Shown here one piece after another: positions 1 through 11,690 of a stretch of DNA of 64,000 bases. The position numbers were made by a program, and so were the translations under genes. Each line of letters begins with the position of its first letter. The stretch's first letter is position 1. Below the pieces are notes generated by a model that worked only from the letters and a program-made list of their open reading frames with translations, had not been told where the DNA came from and searched no databases. This DNA is from Gentiana macrophylla (Eukaryota > Streptophyta > Magnoliopsida > Gentianales > Gentianaceae), in the NCBI GenBank assembly GCA_026214975.1, contig CM047806.1, positions 79,531,599 through 79,595,598 of the forward strand. The letters run 5' to 3'.

Positions 1-251
1 CAAAGTCCCCCACGGGGACACACTCGGTCGGATGTACCCCTTACCGAGAAGTTCTTCCAATTGTATTTTCAACTCGCTAGTTCCTTAGGCGCCATACGGT
101 GGTGCTTTCGATATTGGTCCGGTCCCGGGCACCAACTCTATCGCAAACTCTACCTCTCTCGGGAGGCATACTCGGTATCTCATCCGAAATACGTCCTCAA
201 ACTCACGAACTACATCAATGTCCGTTAGTTTAGGATCCTCAAAGACTTACA
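1..251 (-). pseudogene. Start of reverse transcriptase, broken
   Basis: Minus-strand translation gives [16 protein letters not shown], a stop near 89, and then, in the same frame, LKIQLEELLGKGYIRPSVSP. Both are the conserved lead-in to the Ty3/Gypsy RT domain. Small deletions around positions 80-100 explain the stop and altered residues between the two blocks. The catalytic RT motifs lie beyond the window. Confidence 0.75.
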
Positions 252-743
252 TCATGTACATGACACATAAATAACGGGTACCCTTTCTTTATGAAGGATT
301 TCAAGGTCACTACCGAAATAATTTTCACCCTGGTTTATCCACAAATCCCTTGTGGGAGACTCGCACTCTTTAGGGCCTCTTAAAGTCACCTTCTTTCGCT
401 CTTCACAATCGATTTTGGCTTTATGTCGGTTCAGCCAATCCATACCCAAAATGACGTCGAAATTCTCAAGAGGGAACTCGATCAAGTCAACCGACAAGTT
501 GACTCCCATAATTACTAACGGTACATCTCTATGTAACTTAGAACACGGTACTAGCTCTCCTGACGGTTGCATGAATTCACAGTCAATCACCTCAAAATTA
601 GCTAGACCCAACTTCGAAACATACGAACTTGCTACGAAGGAACACGATGCACCCGAATCGAAAAGCACATAAGATAAAAGTGAGTTAACTAGAAAATTAC
701 CCGTCACTACGTGGTTGCTCTGCTCAGCCTCCTCTCTGCCCAC
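252..743 (-). pseudogene. Retropepsin-like aspartic protease segment of gag-pol
   Basis: This 163-codon open stretch is the protease part of a Ty3/Gypsy polyprotein. It shows the catalytic motif LFDSGASCSFV near residues 27-37, the hydrophobic flap region and the second motif FDVILGMDWL near residues 95-105, followed by the Tekay-typical continuation HKAKIDC. The catalytic Asp and the D-S-G triad are intact. In the element it would cleave the Gag-Pol precursor in the virus-like particle. The methionine at 743 is not a natural start; the domain would be made as part of a longer polyprotein whose frame is broken on both sides. Confidence 0.85.
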
Positions 744-910
744 AGCAAATAGTTTCCCGGTCTGTTTCCCTCCAACTCCTCGAATCAGGTCGGCCGACCG
801 GATGGTCGGTTTCTATCCCCACCGGTGGTGGTCGTAGGTGTACCCCCTTGTCGGCTCGAAAGCGGGAGTACCACTCGCTGCGGGTTATTCCTATTACCAT
901 TCCCCTCGTG

Positions 911-1916
911 TTACCCCCTTGGAGTCCCGACCATGTTGCTCCCTGCATCCGATGCTGCCCTGGCAGGTGTTGGAGCCGTAAAACACTCAAACTGTCTGTG
1001 TCCGAACTTTCCGCAGCCGTGACACTGGACCTGTGCACCTGAACAATCTGTACCTGGGTGATTTCTCTGACACCTCTTGCAGTGATAACTTCGTGGCCGA
1101 CTAGACCCCTGAGAGTTACTCCTCGTTGATTGACCCCCACTGCCCCTATTAAACTGAGAACTTCCCGAGAAAGATTGTCGCACTGGGTGATTTCCAAAAT
1201 TACTCCGCTTCTGCTGCCCTTGATTGTCCTCAGAGACACTCTTCCTCTTATTATTGGTAGCATATGCTGCCTTAACTTCCTTTCGAATCCTCTCAATATT
1301 GCATGCTACCTCACACATCTCCTTTAAGCTCGTGAAGCCCCTACTTGCCCCCATACGATCTCGGATCGCCAAATCTAAATCTGCTCGAACTTCACCATCT
1401 TAGCCTCTTCATCGGCACCACCGGATGCATAGACCGCCAAATCAACAAACTTTTCGTAATATTCTTGGACCGTCATATCCCTCGCCGGAGATTGTCGAAC
1501 TCCACTCGCAACTCTTTCCTTTTGATTCAGGGAAGAATTCACGCCGTAACTCTTGTTTAAACTTCACCCGATTCGGTGGTACCACCACCGACTCCCTTGC
1601 TCGCTTTGGCCCGAGCCAACCTATCCTTGTTGGCACCCCACCACAAATCAGCTCACAACCAAGTAGAAAGCAGCTTGGTCGACTTTCGGTTCCTCCGACA
1701 ACCCAGAGTGGCGAAGATCTTCTCGAACTCTCTAATCCACCGCCAAGACCTTAGGGTCTCCTTACCGTCAGTCTCGACTAGGCCTTTGTTGGCTCATGTA
1801 CCTGGTCATGCCGGTGGATGACCCCGAGAACGGTCTTCCGTCAACTTGTTAACCGCTTGAATCGGATCTTGATTCATCTTGACCAACCGATCAATGGTGA
1901 TCTCTCTCGTTTCCAT
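911..1916 (-). pseudogene. gag remnant of the Tekay-like element
   Basis: The capsid/nucleocapsid region begins at the ATG whose first base is 1916 (METREITIDRL). The frame is then broken several times, for example by a stop after about 37 codons and another near 1380. The middle part carries the retrotransposon gag pattern KQELRREFFPESK around 1560-1590. The last open stretch (911-1372) contains the nucleocapsid zinc knuckle CHGCGKFGHRQFEC, a CX2CX4HX4C pattern, with a second cysteine-rich stretch (CKRCQRNHPG) just before it. It would package the element's RNA if intact. Frameshifts make it a pseudogene. Confidence 0.8.
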
Positions 1917-2180
1917 TCCTAGGAGGCATAGCTAAAACTACAAAAGTAAACAATCATATATTCAGTTATCGCCTATATCATGCCACAGAATATTTCACAT
2001 ATATTAACACTTACTGTCCAAAATAAATTGCAACATGCAGCCACATTTCCACATACATCAGAATTCACCGTACCTTCCCTACATAGAGCTCAATACCTAC
2101 CCCACACATCCTCACTGTGCTCATTTTGGTGAATTTATTCTTAAGGTTCATTTTAGGTGGTGGTCCTGGAGTCGAACGCC

Positions 2181-2191
2181 CTCTGATACCA
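2181..2191 (-). other. Primer binding site (tRNA-iMet type)
   Basis: The minus strand reads TGGTATCAGAG, the standard complement of the 3' end of initiator tRNA-Met used by many plant LTR elements. It lies three bases inside the LTR end at 2195 and about 265 bases before the first gag ATG. Confidence 0.85.
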
Positions 2192-3080
2192 CTTTGTAAC
2201 ACCCCGGTTTCCAATCCCGTCGGCCGCCGGCATTGGTCACCGTAGTGCCACTCATCACGACACACAGTCGTGGCAGTAATATCCAACATCCCACAAATGT
2301 AAAAATAACATCCACCATTCATTATTAAAATGTTAAAGTGCGCATAATATCCCGAAGAAATGAAAAATACGCGGAACGTAATTAAAAATCTTAAATATTT
2401 GACATCCAACAAAATGAAAACGTGTGAGACGTTGACTACGTGGCTCTCAATTTCCCGCACCATCCCAAACAAGCAATCATCCAAAGACATACCGCTAAGA
2501 ATCGCCTCCCATAAATGGATCATAGCAGGTTAAACAAAAGTAAAACCGTCAACTATAAAGTTGAGTAAGAATAAATCTAATATAATAGAACGAAAGTTAA
2601 CAAGCAAATTAAGGAAACTTTCTACAGTGCATCAACCATCACATAACAAATACGACCAAACGATAACTGATACGACCATTCCATAGAAGATATGAAACAC
2701 CACACTCCATCTATACCTAAAGGTCCCGAATGTGCACATTCCTAAGGGTCATCCAATGGTACCATTATTAAAATGGTCCACACGTACTGGGGTGCAAGGA
2801 TTTCCTCTCCCGGTTATCGGATTCGAGATACCCTATCCGCCCAACATTACATCCGCCTGCGCAACTCCCCAAATACGGAAGGTCATTAAAGTCGTAAGGC
2901 AATTCCACTCCCGGATACCCGGCTTCGTAGCTACCCTATCCGGGCCCAACCACTACGGGTCTACTTAACATTCAATGCCTCAAAAATCGGGTTCCACAAT
3001 GATAACACCATCAAAACCCAACTCACAAAGCATGTTAATAAGATTTAACAATAACTAACACGTAAATAAGGACACTTAAG

Positions 3081-3370
3081 CCGACGCCCGCTTTAAAGGG
3101 TTGGACGCCCGCTTGGATAACCGAACGCCCGTCCAAAACCGGGACGCCCGTCCACTCAAGGCGACGCCCGCCCACCAAAAAGTTTCTACATCCGAATCAA
3201 TTTTAACTCTTGGACGCCCGCCCAGCCTAGTCCAGACGCCCGCCCACTAGAAATCGTTACATCTCGAATCAAAATCATTTTTCGTGACGCCCGTCCCAGG
3301 TAACCCGGACGTCCGTCTCGAACTAAAATTCAAAGCCGGACGCCCGCCCACTCAAGGCAGACGCCCGCCC
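3081..3370 (-). repeat. Cluster of GACGCCCG motifs in the LTR
   Basis: About eleven copies of GACGCCCG(C/T)C or close variants occur in 290 bases, at irregular spacing, inside an otherwise AT-rich LTR. They are separated by unrelated sequence, so this is a motif cluster rather than a simple tandem repeat. It lies downstream of the TATA-like site on the minus strand, in R/U5. Confidence 0.7.
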
Positions 3371-3840
3371 AACCTCGGGTTTCAACTAAAACCCTAAAAT
3401 CTTCAACACGATTTCACCTCGATCCTTCAACACAAAACCAAAGAAACAAAGACAAAGAAACACATAATTCCTTTCCTAAAAAGTACCATAACATCATAGG
3501 CTTTAAACCAAAGCAACAACACACCAAATTGGATGTTTAACATCCCCAAAACTCCACAAACGAACGTAACGCCTTCAATAAAACATTGACAGCACTATAC
3601 TACAGAAACATGACAAAGATTATACCCCAAAACACATTAGAACAAGCCCCAAATTACATTCAATAACCTCTCGAACAACAACACCAAACATCCCCGAACC
3701 ATACACCACCCTACGAGTCACTTAAAACTTCCCTTTTCAATCCAAACGAAGACACAACTATAGAAATATTCTTACCAGTTGTGCTGCGTTTCTTGAAAGC
3801 CTTGCTAACGAGTTAGAATCGCTTCTTCCACGAAGCCCGA

Positions 3841-3847
3841 ATTTATA
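3841..3847 (-). promoter_or_regulatory. Probable LTR TATA box
   Basis: The minus strand reads ATAAAT/TATAAAT inside the LTR, about 460 bases from its start. Position and orientation suit the U3 promoter of the Tekay-like element, but this is motif reading only. Confidence 0.35.
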
Positions 3848-5389
3848 TCTATGGATAGAAGGAAGGAAAAATCACAACACAAATCTAATGAATCAAAAGC
3901 CCCTAAATTTCAAACCACTCCCCTCCATATGCATAAGTGGATCGGCCATGGCCTTGGCCGCCGATCGTCATACTCGAATTGTAGGAAAGATGAAGCTTAC
4001 CAACGCATTTACGCATCGCGAAAATCCTCAACACCAAGGAGAAATCTTCTCCTTATTCCTTACAAAAGTCAAGCGGCAAGGGGTGGGGTCTTAGGGTTTC
4101 ACTTTTTTTTTTTTTTTTTTGGAGAAATAAGGAAGGAAAAGAAGAATAAAAGAAAACCCTTTTAATTGCCCTTTTAATTGCACAAAATAATTAAAATCCT
4201 TTTAATTATTAACTAATCCTTCCATTTAATTAAAAAAAATCACATAATTTCCAAAATTTAACTAATCATACTAATTAATTAGGAAGTCAAAATTTCGGGA
4301 TATTACAATATCTTAAATGAGTTCAGCAGCGTATCGTAGCACATCAATAACTATGTAAGGCAAATTTATGGTGTATCCCTTAGTGAAAACATTTCACTGG
4401 GAGGCAGGCCGAGCATCAGTCCCGAAGACTACGCAATAACCTATTTCTGAATATGGAATACTCTATCTCAGGTGAAATCAGAGATTTCCACCAAATATTT
4501 TGGAGTCTCGAATAGTTGTCAGACAAGATGTCACTACTTCAAAAACTCCCACTAGCTTGTACCTTTCATATGACCCCGAGGGTTGTTATGAACAAGCTAT
4601 GTTACTTCTTTAAATCTATTACCCTTTCCCGATTGAAAGGAAACTTAGGCATTGTTCCTTTGAGACAGTGTTCCTTTGACTGGGAGATAGGAATCTCCCT
4701 AAGCCAGTCTTCAGATCTTGTCTTTAGGGAATATGCACTAATTAATAGAATAGAAAGAAGCGTTTATCGAAATACGGAAACCATTTGCACTTATATAATT
4801 TAAGATGTGTTAGTTACACCTTTTCAACAATGCCTAGTGGTTCTGACTTTATCAAACAAAAGTCTGAGTCTTGGATTCGTGCTACGAATGTTATATTTAT
4901 CGTCAATAAGACAAACAAATTATCCTATTGAAAATGAATACGTTCGTTCCAACGAATCCGAAAACAGAAAATGAATTTTCTGGATACTCAAGAATTGAAT
5001 CCGAGATTCATTTCCTTATATCAGTCCCACTAGTCTATCTGAAATAACTGCCCGTTGTCTATTTTATTTATCGTTTAATGCAAAGCTACCTAGTTCTTCC
5101 AAAGAACTTAGATTTTGAGAAAATTGCTAAGGATGCATTGGTCAGTGATCCGAAATCACTTTCCTTTTCCTCTAATTTCGAATTTATTAATTTTCCGGTG
5201 TAGCCTTAAAACTAGTTAGTTTAGATGACAAACACGTATAAACATTTTTTCCATTCTCGACTTTCCTTAAATGGAAACAGTCTTGAACTAGCAGTTCATT
5301 TTAGTAGACACTACTCTTGAACTGTGTGATGTCTAATGATAGTGTTACTAGCTTGGACTATTCGATTTTTCTAATCGACAAATCATAAT

Positions 5390-5760
5390 AGCAAAGCTCC
5401 CACTAGTTTATCGGTTCCAAATAACGTTTAACTAGCAACACTTTGTTCAAATGGTTTGAGAGATCAAAATAAAGCTCCCACTAGTTTATCGGTTCCAAAT
5501 ACCGTCTAACTAGCAAAACTTTGTATTTATGATTTTCAAAGATTAGAAAAAATCCCTTAGTACTACGCTCCCACTAGTTTATTAGTTCCAAATACTGTCT
5601 AACTACCAATGCTTTGTTCTTGTTTTTCCAATAAATGGAGAAACTCATGTGCAGTATATTACACGTTGCTAATGATTCAGAAAAACAACAAATCATAATA
5701 CTAAGACTCCCACTAGTTTATCGGTTCCAAATACCGTCTAACCAGCAACGCCTTATGTAT
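5390..5760 (-). repeat. Four-fold internal repeat in LARD-like copy 1
   Basis: A ~50-bp block containing CTCCCACTAGTTTAT(C/T)(G/A)GTT and then CCAAATA(A/C/T)CGT occurs four times (about 5395, 5474, 5568 and 5706) with spacers of different lengths. The complete element at 45135-54013 has the corresponding block once, near 49270-49315, in the opposite orientation as expected. It is therefore a local amplification in this copy. Confidence 0.7.
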
Positions 5761-7944
5761 GCTTTTCCGATTTTTCAATTAGAAATTTGATGTGTAATTA
5801 CACTTTTAAAATTCACTAAATGAATTTGTCTGATAGTCCTATATCATCTTTTGTAAACTAAGTGTGGTCGTCTCTCGTTCTACACGAATGACAGAAGTGA
5901 CATACATATACTATGTCACTTAAAATTTAAAGGCTCAAGAGAATAAATCTCTTCCGAAAAATTAAATCCATTGTTTGATAATTTACAACGTACTTGTTAC
6001 TTTCCACATTTTTAATGAAGTGCTATTACTAACAGTTTAGTAGCCTAGAGATTTAGTTGTAAACAAAATGACAAAAAGTTAAATTCAAAAAATAAATTTT
6101 CACTACTAGATTTTTATTTTAGGAATAATAAACTTGTTTAAAGTCTATCCTACCATTCCAAGGATTTAACCTCTCACCGTACCGCCGCCTTTAGGGTCGG
6201 TATCAGTACGATGACTGTTAAATTGAGACAATCTCTCTCGATGATTAAACTTCGAGAATCAAACATCTCACGGGAATCAGACATCCCGGACCTTAATTAT
6301 TGATTACATTCCTTTTTCTAGCTTAGATATTTCTAAAATATCCATAAAGAGTGTGACCTATTATATCAGATCTCAATGTACGCCACGAGTATGCCGCCTT
6401 TATGGTCGGACAGTGACCCAACGAGTACCCAAAATCCTATCATTTCGGAGACCAAGCCTGGAATTTTGATAGGGTGAACACCATCCTTAGGGGGCCGGAA
6501 TCAAAGCGGCACGAGGCGTCACCCTTCTCTCACGTGCTTGTATCTATAGTAGAGGCCGTGGGGTTGGCTGTCGCCTTCCCCGCTCCCACTCAATAATTTG
6601 AAAAAGTGGTGGGTTTACTAATTACGGTTTCGGTCTTGACAATAAGAAACAATAAATCAAAGTACTCCGAACAGGGTCGGTTATGTAGGAAAGCATACGC
6701 CGTCTTATTCTTTGGAACATATGTGACTGTTCAGGCTGATCCGGCAAGAGAAGCCCCGTTTAGCCCGAAGGCTTATCGCCTATGCTAAGTCTTGTCGAAC
6801 AACTGTAACGTACATCACACGTGGTGGGGAGTCGATCGAGCCGAAGCTCGGTTGAGCTCGCCCAACCATGGTTAGAACATTTCCGAACCCGTGTATAATG
6901 TTTTTCCGATTTCTATGTCGTCAACCAAAGCGTAATCTCATTTCTGTTTAAGGTAGGTTCACCGAAAACTCAACAATTTATCTAAGTGGGATTCACCGAG
7001 AATCCATCACTAAAATCGTAACGATTGACAAACCCGGTTCCTCGGTTATTATAATTAGTTACTTATTTATTAACTACCACATATTAATTAAATAAGCTTT
7101 TTAACTAATTATACGAGTTATACATGCCTAATTTATTCGAAATAAACTAGCTACATGTATGCATTGGTGTGGAATCATGATATGATGCATGTCATGGCAA
7201 TTTTCCGGTTTCTATCACATAATTTGAATCATACATGATAAAATAACGGAAAAAATAAACACCGAGATGGATCGTTGGTACCCCCGTATCTAACCTATTA
7301 AAAAAAAAACACAAACCCTAACTAGGGTTTACTATTTTCTAATCTGCTGCTGCCGCGTTTTATCGACAATCGGACATCCAACCGAACTTTGATCGTCACG
7401 AAACTTTATGGACCTGTTCTTCACTCCTCCTACGTCAATCTGAACGGTTGGATCTTCGTTTCAACGGTCCAATCTCTTCCACAAATTTGACGAACTGACA
7501 GCTGGGACTGCAGTGCTTTTACGACACAGCAGCAACTTTATTGTAACGATTGGACATCGAGATGGACTCCGATCGTCACAAAATTTTGAGGGCCTGTTCT
7601 TAAACTTTTAGTCTTCATTCTGACTAGAGGGATTGTCGTTTCAAAGGCTCAATCTCCGGTAATAAATAAAAAACCGAATAGAAACAAAACAGATCTACTT
7701 TTAGGAAACTAAAATTACAAAATTTCCTATACTCATATAAACGAATTTATATGAGTTTACAATAGATCAAACGAGTAAACAATACCAACCCCAATCCATC
7801 TCTTCAACCACGACAATCATAAGGCAACATACATGAATAAATTTCGATGCATATAGAAAAGCAAACGAAAAACAAAAAAACAATCTAAACATGCTTTTTC
7901 CACTACTAGATCTAAAATTTACATACTTGGATTGATAGATCAAA

Positions 7945-7957
7945 GGCTCTGATACCA
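7945..7957 (-). other. Primer binding site (tRNA-iMet type)
   Basis: The minus strand reads TGGTATCAGAGCC two bases inside the LTR end. It matches the initiator tRNA-Met PBS exactly over its core. Confidence 0.85.
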
Positions 7958-7959
7958 CT

Positions 7960-9756
7960 TGTAGGATGTAATATTGTCGGATGGATCAAGATCCACCCGA
8001 TTACACAGCGGAAAGTACAAGATCTAGATCTAGTCAACTAAAATACATAAAATAATAGATCTAATCCTACGAGGGGGTTTAAATTGCTTACCTGTTTATT
8101 GTAAATAAACACCAAGAACAATCCGAGATCCAAGATCCAAGAATTGAGAAGCCACCGTCTTCCGACGTGTATCTCCAAGCAACACCAAGTGGATGGTGAT
8201 TCAAGCCGCCTGACCTCCTCGATATGCTACTGGAATAATCCCGATGATTATCCCAACTCGAAACCCTAGTATTTAGGCCGAAATATCAAAGCCTAATACT
8301 TCTCAATAATTTCGAAAATTATCATGTGTATTTCGAAAAATGTCATGTGATATTAGGCTTAGGAGAACTCTCTTTATATAGGAGAGTAATCCTTGTCCTC
8401 CAAGGATTATTTAATTAATACAAAATCAATCAAATTAATCATTTTCCTTAAAAAGATAAATCTAGAACATTCCTAAATTAATTAGGATATACAAAATATT
8501 TATTTTCCTTAAATTATTTAACAAAAAAATAATTTAATCACATGTCTTATTATTTATCAAGAAAACAAATTTCCCAATAAAAATAAAAACCAAAATGCGG
8601 CCAAACCCTAGGTTACACGCATTTTTTGACAATTGGGCCGAGTCCACGAAAAATTTCTTTTCCATGTATTTAATTATCTAGTACAACTAAACAATTAATC
8701 CACATATCAATTAAATAGTCCAATCCAACTATTTAATTATAATTGAGGCGAAACGACGAGAAATCATATGCTATGTTAGGAGCCACGTTGGGGACCATGG
8801 ACCCATATTCAGTAGCTATAATAAATTAAATAATATTATCCGTCAGACCGAAAAATAATATTCAATCTATTAATTCCGGGATTACACCACCATAAACCCG
8901 AAACTGAACTCTGCCGAATATAGATAGCTTAACTCAACCATGAGTTGATAAGCGTCCACTGATATAATCATTACATACGGATAAATCCTCCATAGACTGT
9001 TCGTTTCGATTCGAGATATCTCCTTAAACCCTTCTCGAAACCTCTTATCCTTATTTACCATTAACCTCATAGCGATCAATTACTTCATAACTAATATAAT
9101 ATGAACTCCCGGGATCGATCAGTTTCTAGGATTAACAAATAAGGGAACTGTATGTCTACTTCCCGAGGGAAGGAATGGATTTCATATCTGTGATAGCACA
9201 TACTACTAACTCATTCCAGAATAGAGCCAACGAGAAGTGTTGGACCACATACTATGAAGTGATCCTTACTAACACATCAAACCATATCCTAGTCTAAGCA
9301 GTTGTCTGTGATCACATCAGGATTGAGATTAATCCATATATGATCATCTTGTGATTTGATAAGACTTCTCAATTACGGAATTATATCGAGAACTCAAATC
9401 AAATCAGTCCAGCCCTATATGATTATCATCAAATATAAATGCCCTACTAGGTACCCTATTACCGACAGTCCGGATAAGACTGTCACACCTAAAGTGTTCT
9501 GGGCGCATTATTAGCATATTAATTATGAGACCCGTACTCAGATTAATCAACGCTATGGACTAAGTTAATTTAAGTACATCTCACTAACTCAATCCTCTTG
9601 TGTATAGCCATACACTGAGTTATGTGATTACATAATCAATATACTTAGGGTTTTCAGTAGTGTCTTAATATAAGCATACATGCATATAATAAGATGAATT
9701 ACAAAATTTGTCCTAAAAACAATTAGATAATTGTCTTTCGGGCACTACACCTAATA
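7960..9756 (-). repeat. 5' LTR of LARD-like copy 1
   Basis: On the minus strand it runs from TATTAGGTGTAGTGCCC at 9756 to CCTACA at 7960, with the PBS two bases further. It aligns along its length with the LTRs at 45135-46868 and 52282-54013, including the CTATATAAAGAG promoter block. The expected leading TG is not present (the strand reads GCTATTAGG). Confidence 0.72.
8372..8380 (-). promoter_or_regulatory. LTR TATA box
   Basis: The minus strand reads TATATAAAG, at the same place as the TATATAAAG of the two LTRs at 46516 and 53661. Conservation across three LTRs supports a promoter role. Confidence 0.6.
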
Positions 9757-10124
9757 GCTGGGCCATTATTCAGGCAGCCCACAAGCATAAATAATGGACT
9801 TGGTTATTTCACAATCTGCATTAATTGGTCTCATTTTTCCATTATTAATTGGTCTCATTTTTCCAAAGATTTGAGTCTCTTTTTGAATTGGAGCCTAGTT
9901 TCAGGTCCAACCCGAAAGGTTAATGGATCATGTGGAGGTAGTGGATCCGGATTCATATCATACCCTCCAGGTTGAGATGGATCTGTCCTCAGATCATATG
10001 GGTTTTCACAATAAAATATATATGAAATATTAAAAAGGGCACTAAAGTAGGTGCCAATATTGATTTAAGGAAGGTGAAGAGAATCTTGATAAAATAGACT
10101 TTCTTTAATAACATCACCATGATG
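9757..10124. other. Unassigned AT-rich DNA
   Basis: This lies between the LTR edge at 9756 and the minisatellite. The only structure I see is a ~22-bp sequence, ATTAATTGGTCTCATTTTTC, repeated directly with a 25-base period near 9816-9862. No gene is visible. Confidence 0.5.
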
Positions 10125-11690
10125 TTTACACGTTTCCATGCAAAAATACACGATACTTGCAAATTTCCATGCAAAATACACTATACTTGTACATTTACAT
10201 AGAAAATCCACCATACTTGCATATTTCTATAGAAAATCCATGATGCTTGCACGTTTCCATGCAAAATACGTGATAGTTGCACATTATAATATAAAATACA
10301 TGATACTTGCTCATTTCCATGCAAAATACACGTACTTGCCCATTTTCATAGAAAATTTTCAAACTTCCACAGTTCCACGCAAAATCCATGATACTTGCAC
10401 ATTCCATAGAAAATCCACCATACTTGCACATTTTATAGAAAATCCACCAAACTTGCACATTTCCATTAAAAAACCATGACACTTGCACTTTTCCACACAA
10501 AATACACGATACTTGCACATTACCACATAAAATCCACGATACTTGCACATTTCCATTCAAAATACACAATAATTGCACATTTACACGCGAAATCCATGAT
10601 ACTTGCACATTTTCATGCAAATTACATGCACTTGCACATTTCCATAGAAGATCCTTGATACTTGCACATTTCCACGCCGAATCAACGATACTTGCACATT
10701 CCACAAAAAAATCCATGATATTTGCACATTTCCATAGAAAATCCAACATACTTGTACATTTCCATAGAGAATCCATGATGCTTGCATGTTTCCATGCAAA
10801 AATACACGATACTAGCACATTTCCATGCAAAATACATGATACTTGCAAATTTCCACGCAACATACACTATAGTTGCACATTTCCATAGAAAATCCACCAT
10901 AATTGAACATTTTTATAGAAAATCCATGATGCTGGCACGTTTCTATGCCAAATATGCGATACTTGCACATTACCACAAAAAATCCACGATACTTGCACAT
11001 TTCCATGAAAAATCTACAATACTTGCACATTTTCTTGCAAAATACACATACTTGCACATTTCCATTGAAGATCCTTGATACTTTCACATTTCCACGCCAA
11101 ATCCACAATACCTGCACATTCCCCAAAAAATCCACGATACCCGCACATTTTCCATAGAAAATCCACAGAACTTGCACATTTCCGTAGAAAATCCTTGACA
11201 CTTGCACGCTTCAATGCGCACATTCCCACATAAAATCCATGACACTTGTACATTTCCATACAAAATAAACGATACTTGTGCAAATCAATTCAAAATACAC
11301 TATACTTGCACATTTCCAAAAAAAAATCCACCATACTTGCACCTTTCCACGCAAAATCCACGATACTTGCACATTTTCATGCAAATACTCGTACTTGTAC
11401 ATTTCCGTAGAAGATCCATGTTATTTGCACATTCCACAGAAAATCCAAGATATTTGAACATTTTCATAGAAAATCCCGCATAATTGCACATTTGCATTGA
11501 GAATTCATGGTGCTTGCACGTTTCCATTCAAAATACACGATACTTGCACATTTGAACGCAAAATACACGATCTTGCACATTTCCATTGAAGATCCTTGAT
11601 ACTTTCACATTTCCACACCAAATCCACGATACTTGCACATTCCACAAAAAATCCACGATACTCGCACATTTCCATATAAATCCGAAATAA
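10125..11690 (-). repeat. 30-bp minisatellite array, inverted copy
   Basis: A degenerate 30-bp unit is repeated about 52 times by length. On the plus strand each unit contains (A/G)ATACTTGCACATTTCCA followed by a variable (TG/TA)(C/G)AAAATCCAC part. It is the reverse complement of the arrays at 13564-18296, 29550-33274 and 34494-38254. At the left end there is no pol-tail sequence like the one ending the plus-strand arrays, so this copy is truncated. Because 30 is divisible by three, long repetitive frames appear on both strands; these are not genes. Confidence 0.9.

Larger units (their letters stand above)
1..4307 (-). mobile_element. Tekay/Del-like Ty3/Gypsy retrotransposon, 5' part
   Basis: Read on the minus strand, the order is 5' LTR (right), primer binding site, gag with a zinc knuckle, aspartic protease, then the start of reverse transcriptase, where the window ends. 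This order and the protein motifs (FDSGAS protease, EELLGKGYIRPSVSPWG in RT) fit a Ty3/Gypsy chromovirus of the Tekay/Del type. The outer LTR edge at 4307 abuts sequence that continues the LARD-like element at 4308-9756, so this element inserted into that one. The expected 5-bp target duplication is ATATC (4308-4312), but the other end is outside the window. Gag and RT frames are broken, so the copy is not autonomous. Confidence 0.82.
2195..4307 (-). repeat. 5' LTR of the Tekay-like element
   Basis: On the minus strand the LTR begins TGTAATATCCCG at 4307 and ends GTTACA at 2195, giving the inverted TGTAA...TTACA ends typical of LTRs, and 2113 bp in all. A 3-bp spacer then leads to the primer binding site. 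It holds a run of 18 or more T near 4103-4120, a TATA-like site at 3841-3847 and a cluster of GACGCCCG motifs. The short open frames inside it look like chance frames. Confidence 0.8.
4308..9756 (-). mobile_element. Non-coding LTR element (LARD-like, copy 1), truncated
   Basis: The minus strand carries a complete 5' LTR, a tRNA-Met PBS and about 3.6 kb of internal sequence, then stops where the Tekay-like LTR begins. The internal part is a diverged copy of the internal part of the complete element at 45135-54013. For example, the stretch around 4380-4460 matches the reverse complement of 50280-50340, and 7255-7310 matches the region around 47710-47750. No gag or pol motif is seen in any frame. 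LTR start (GGTGTAGTGCCCGAAAGACA), PBS and, in copy 2, an AAGTGGGAG polypurine tract suggest a Ty1/Copia-derived, large non-autonomous element. Confidence 0.72.

Noticed and set aside
7945..7957. tRNA-like matches (TGGTATCAGAGC and TGGCGCCGTTGCCGGGGA) as tRNA genes
   Set aside because: They are single 12-18-base primer binding sites next to LTR ends, without the rest of a tRNA.
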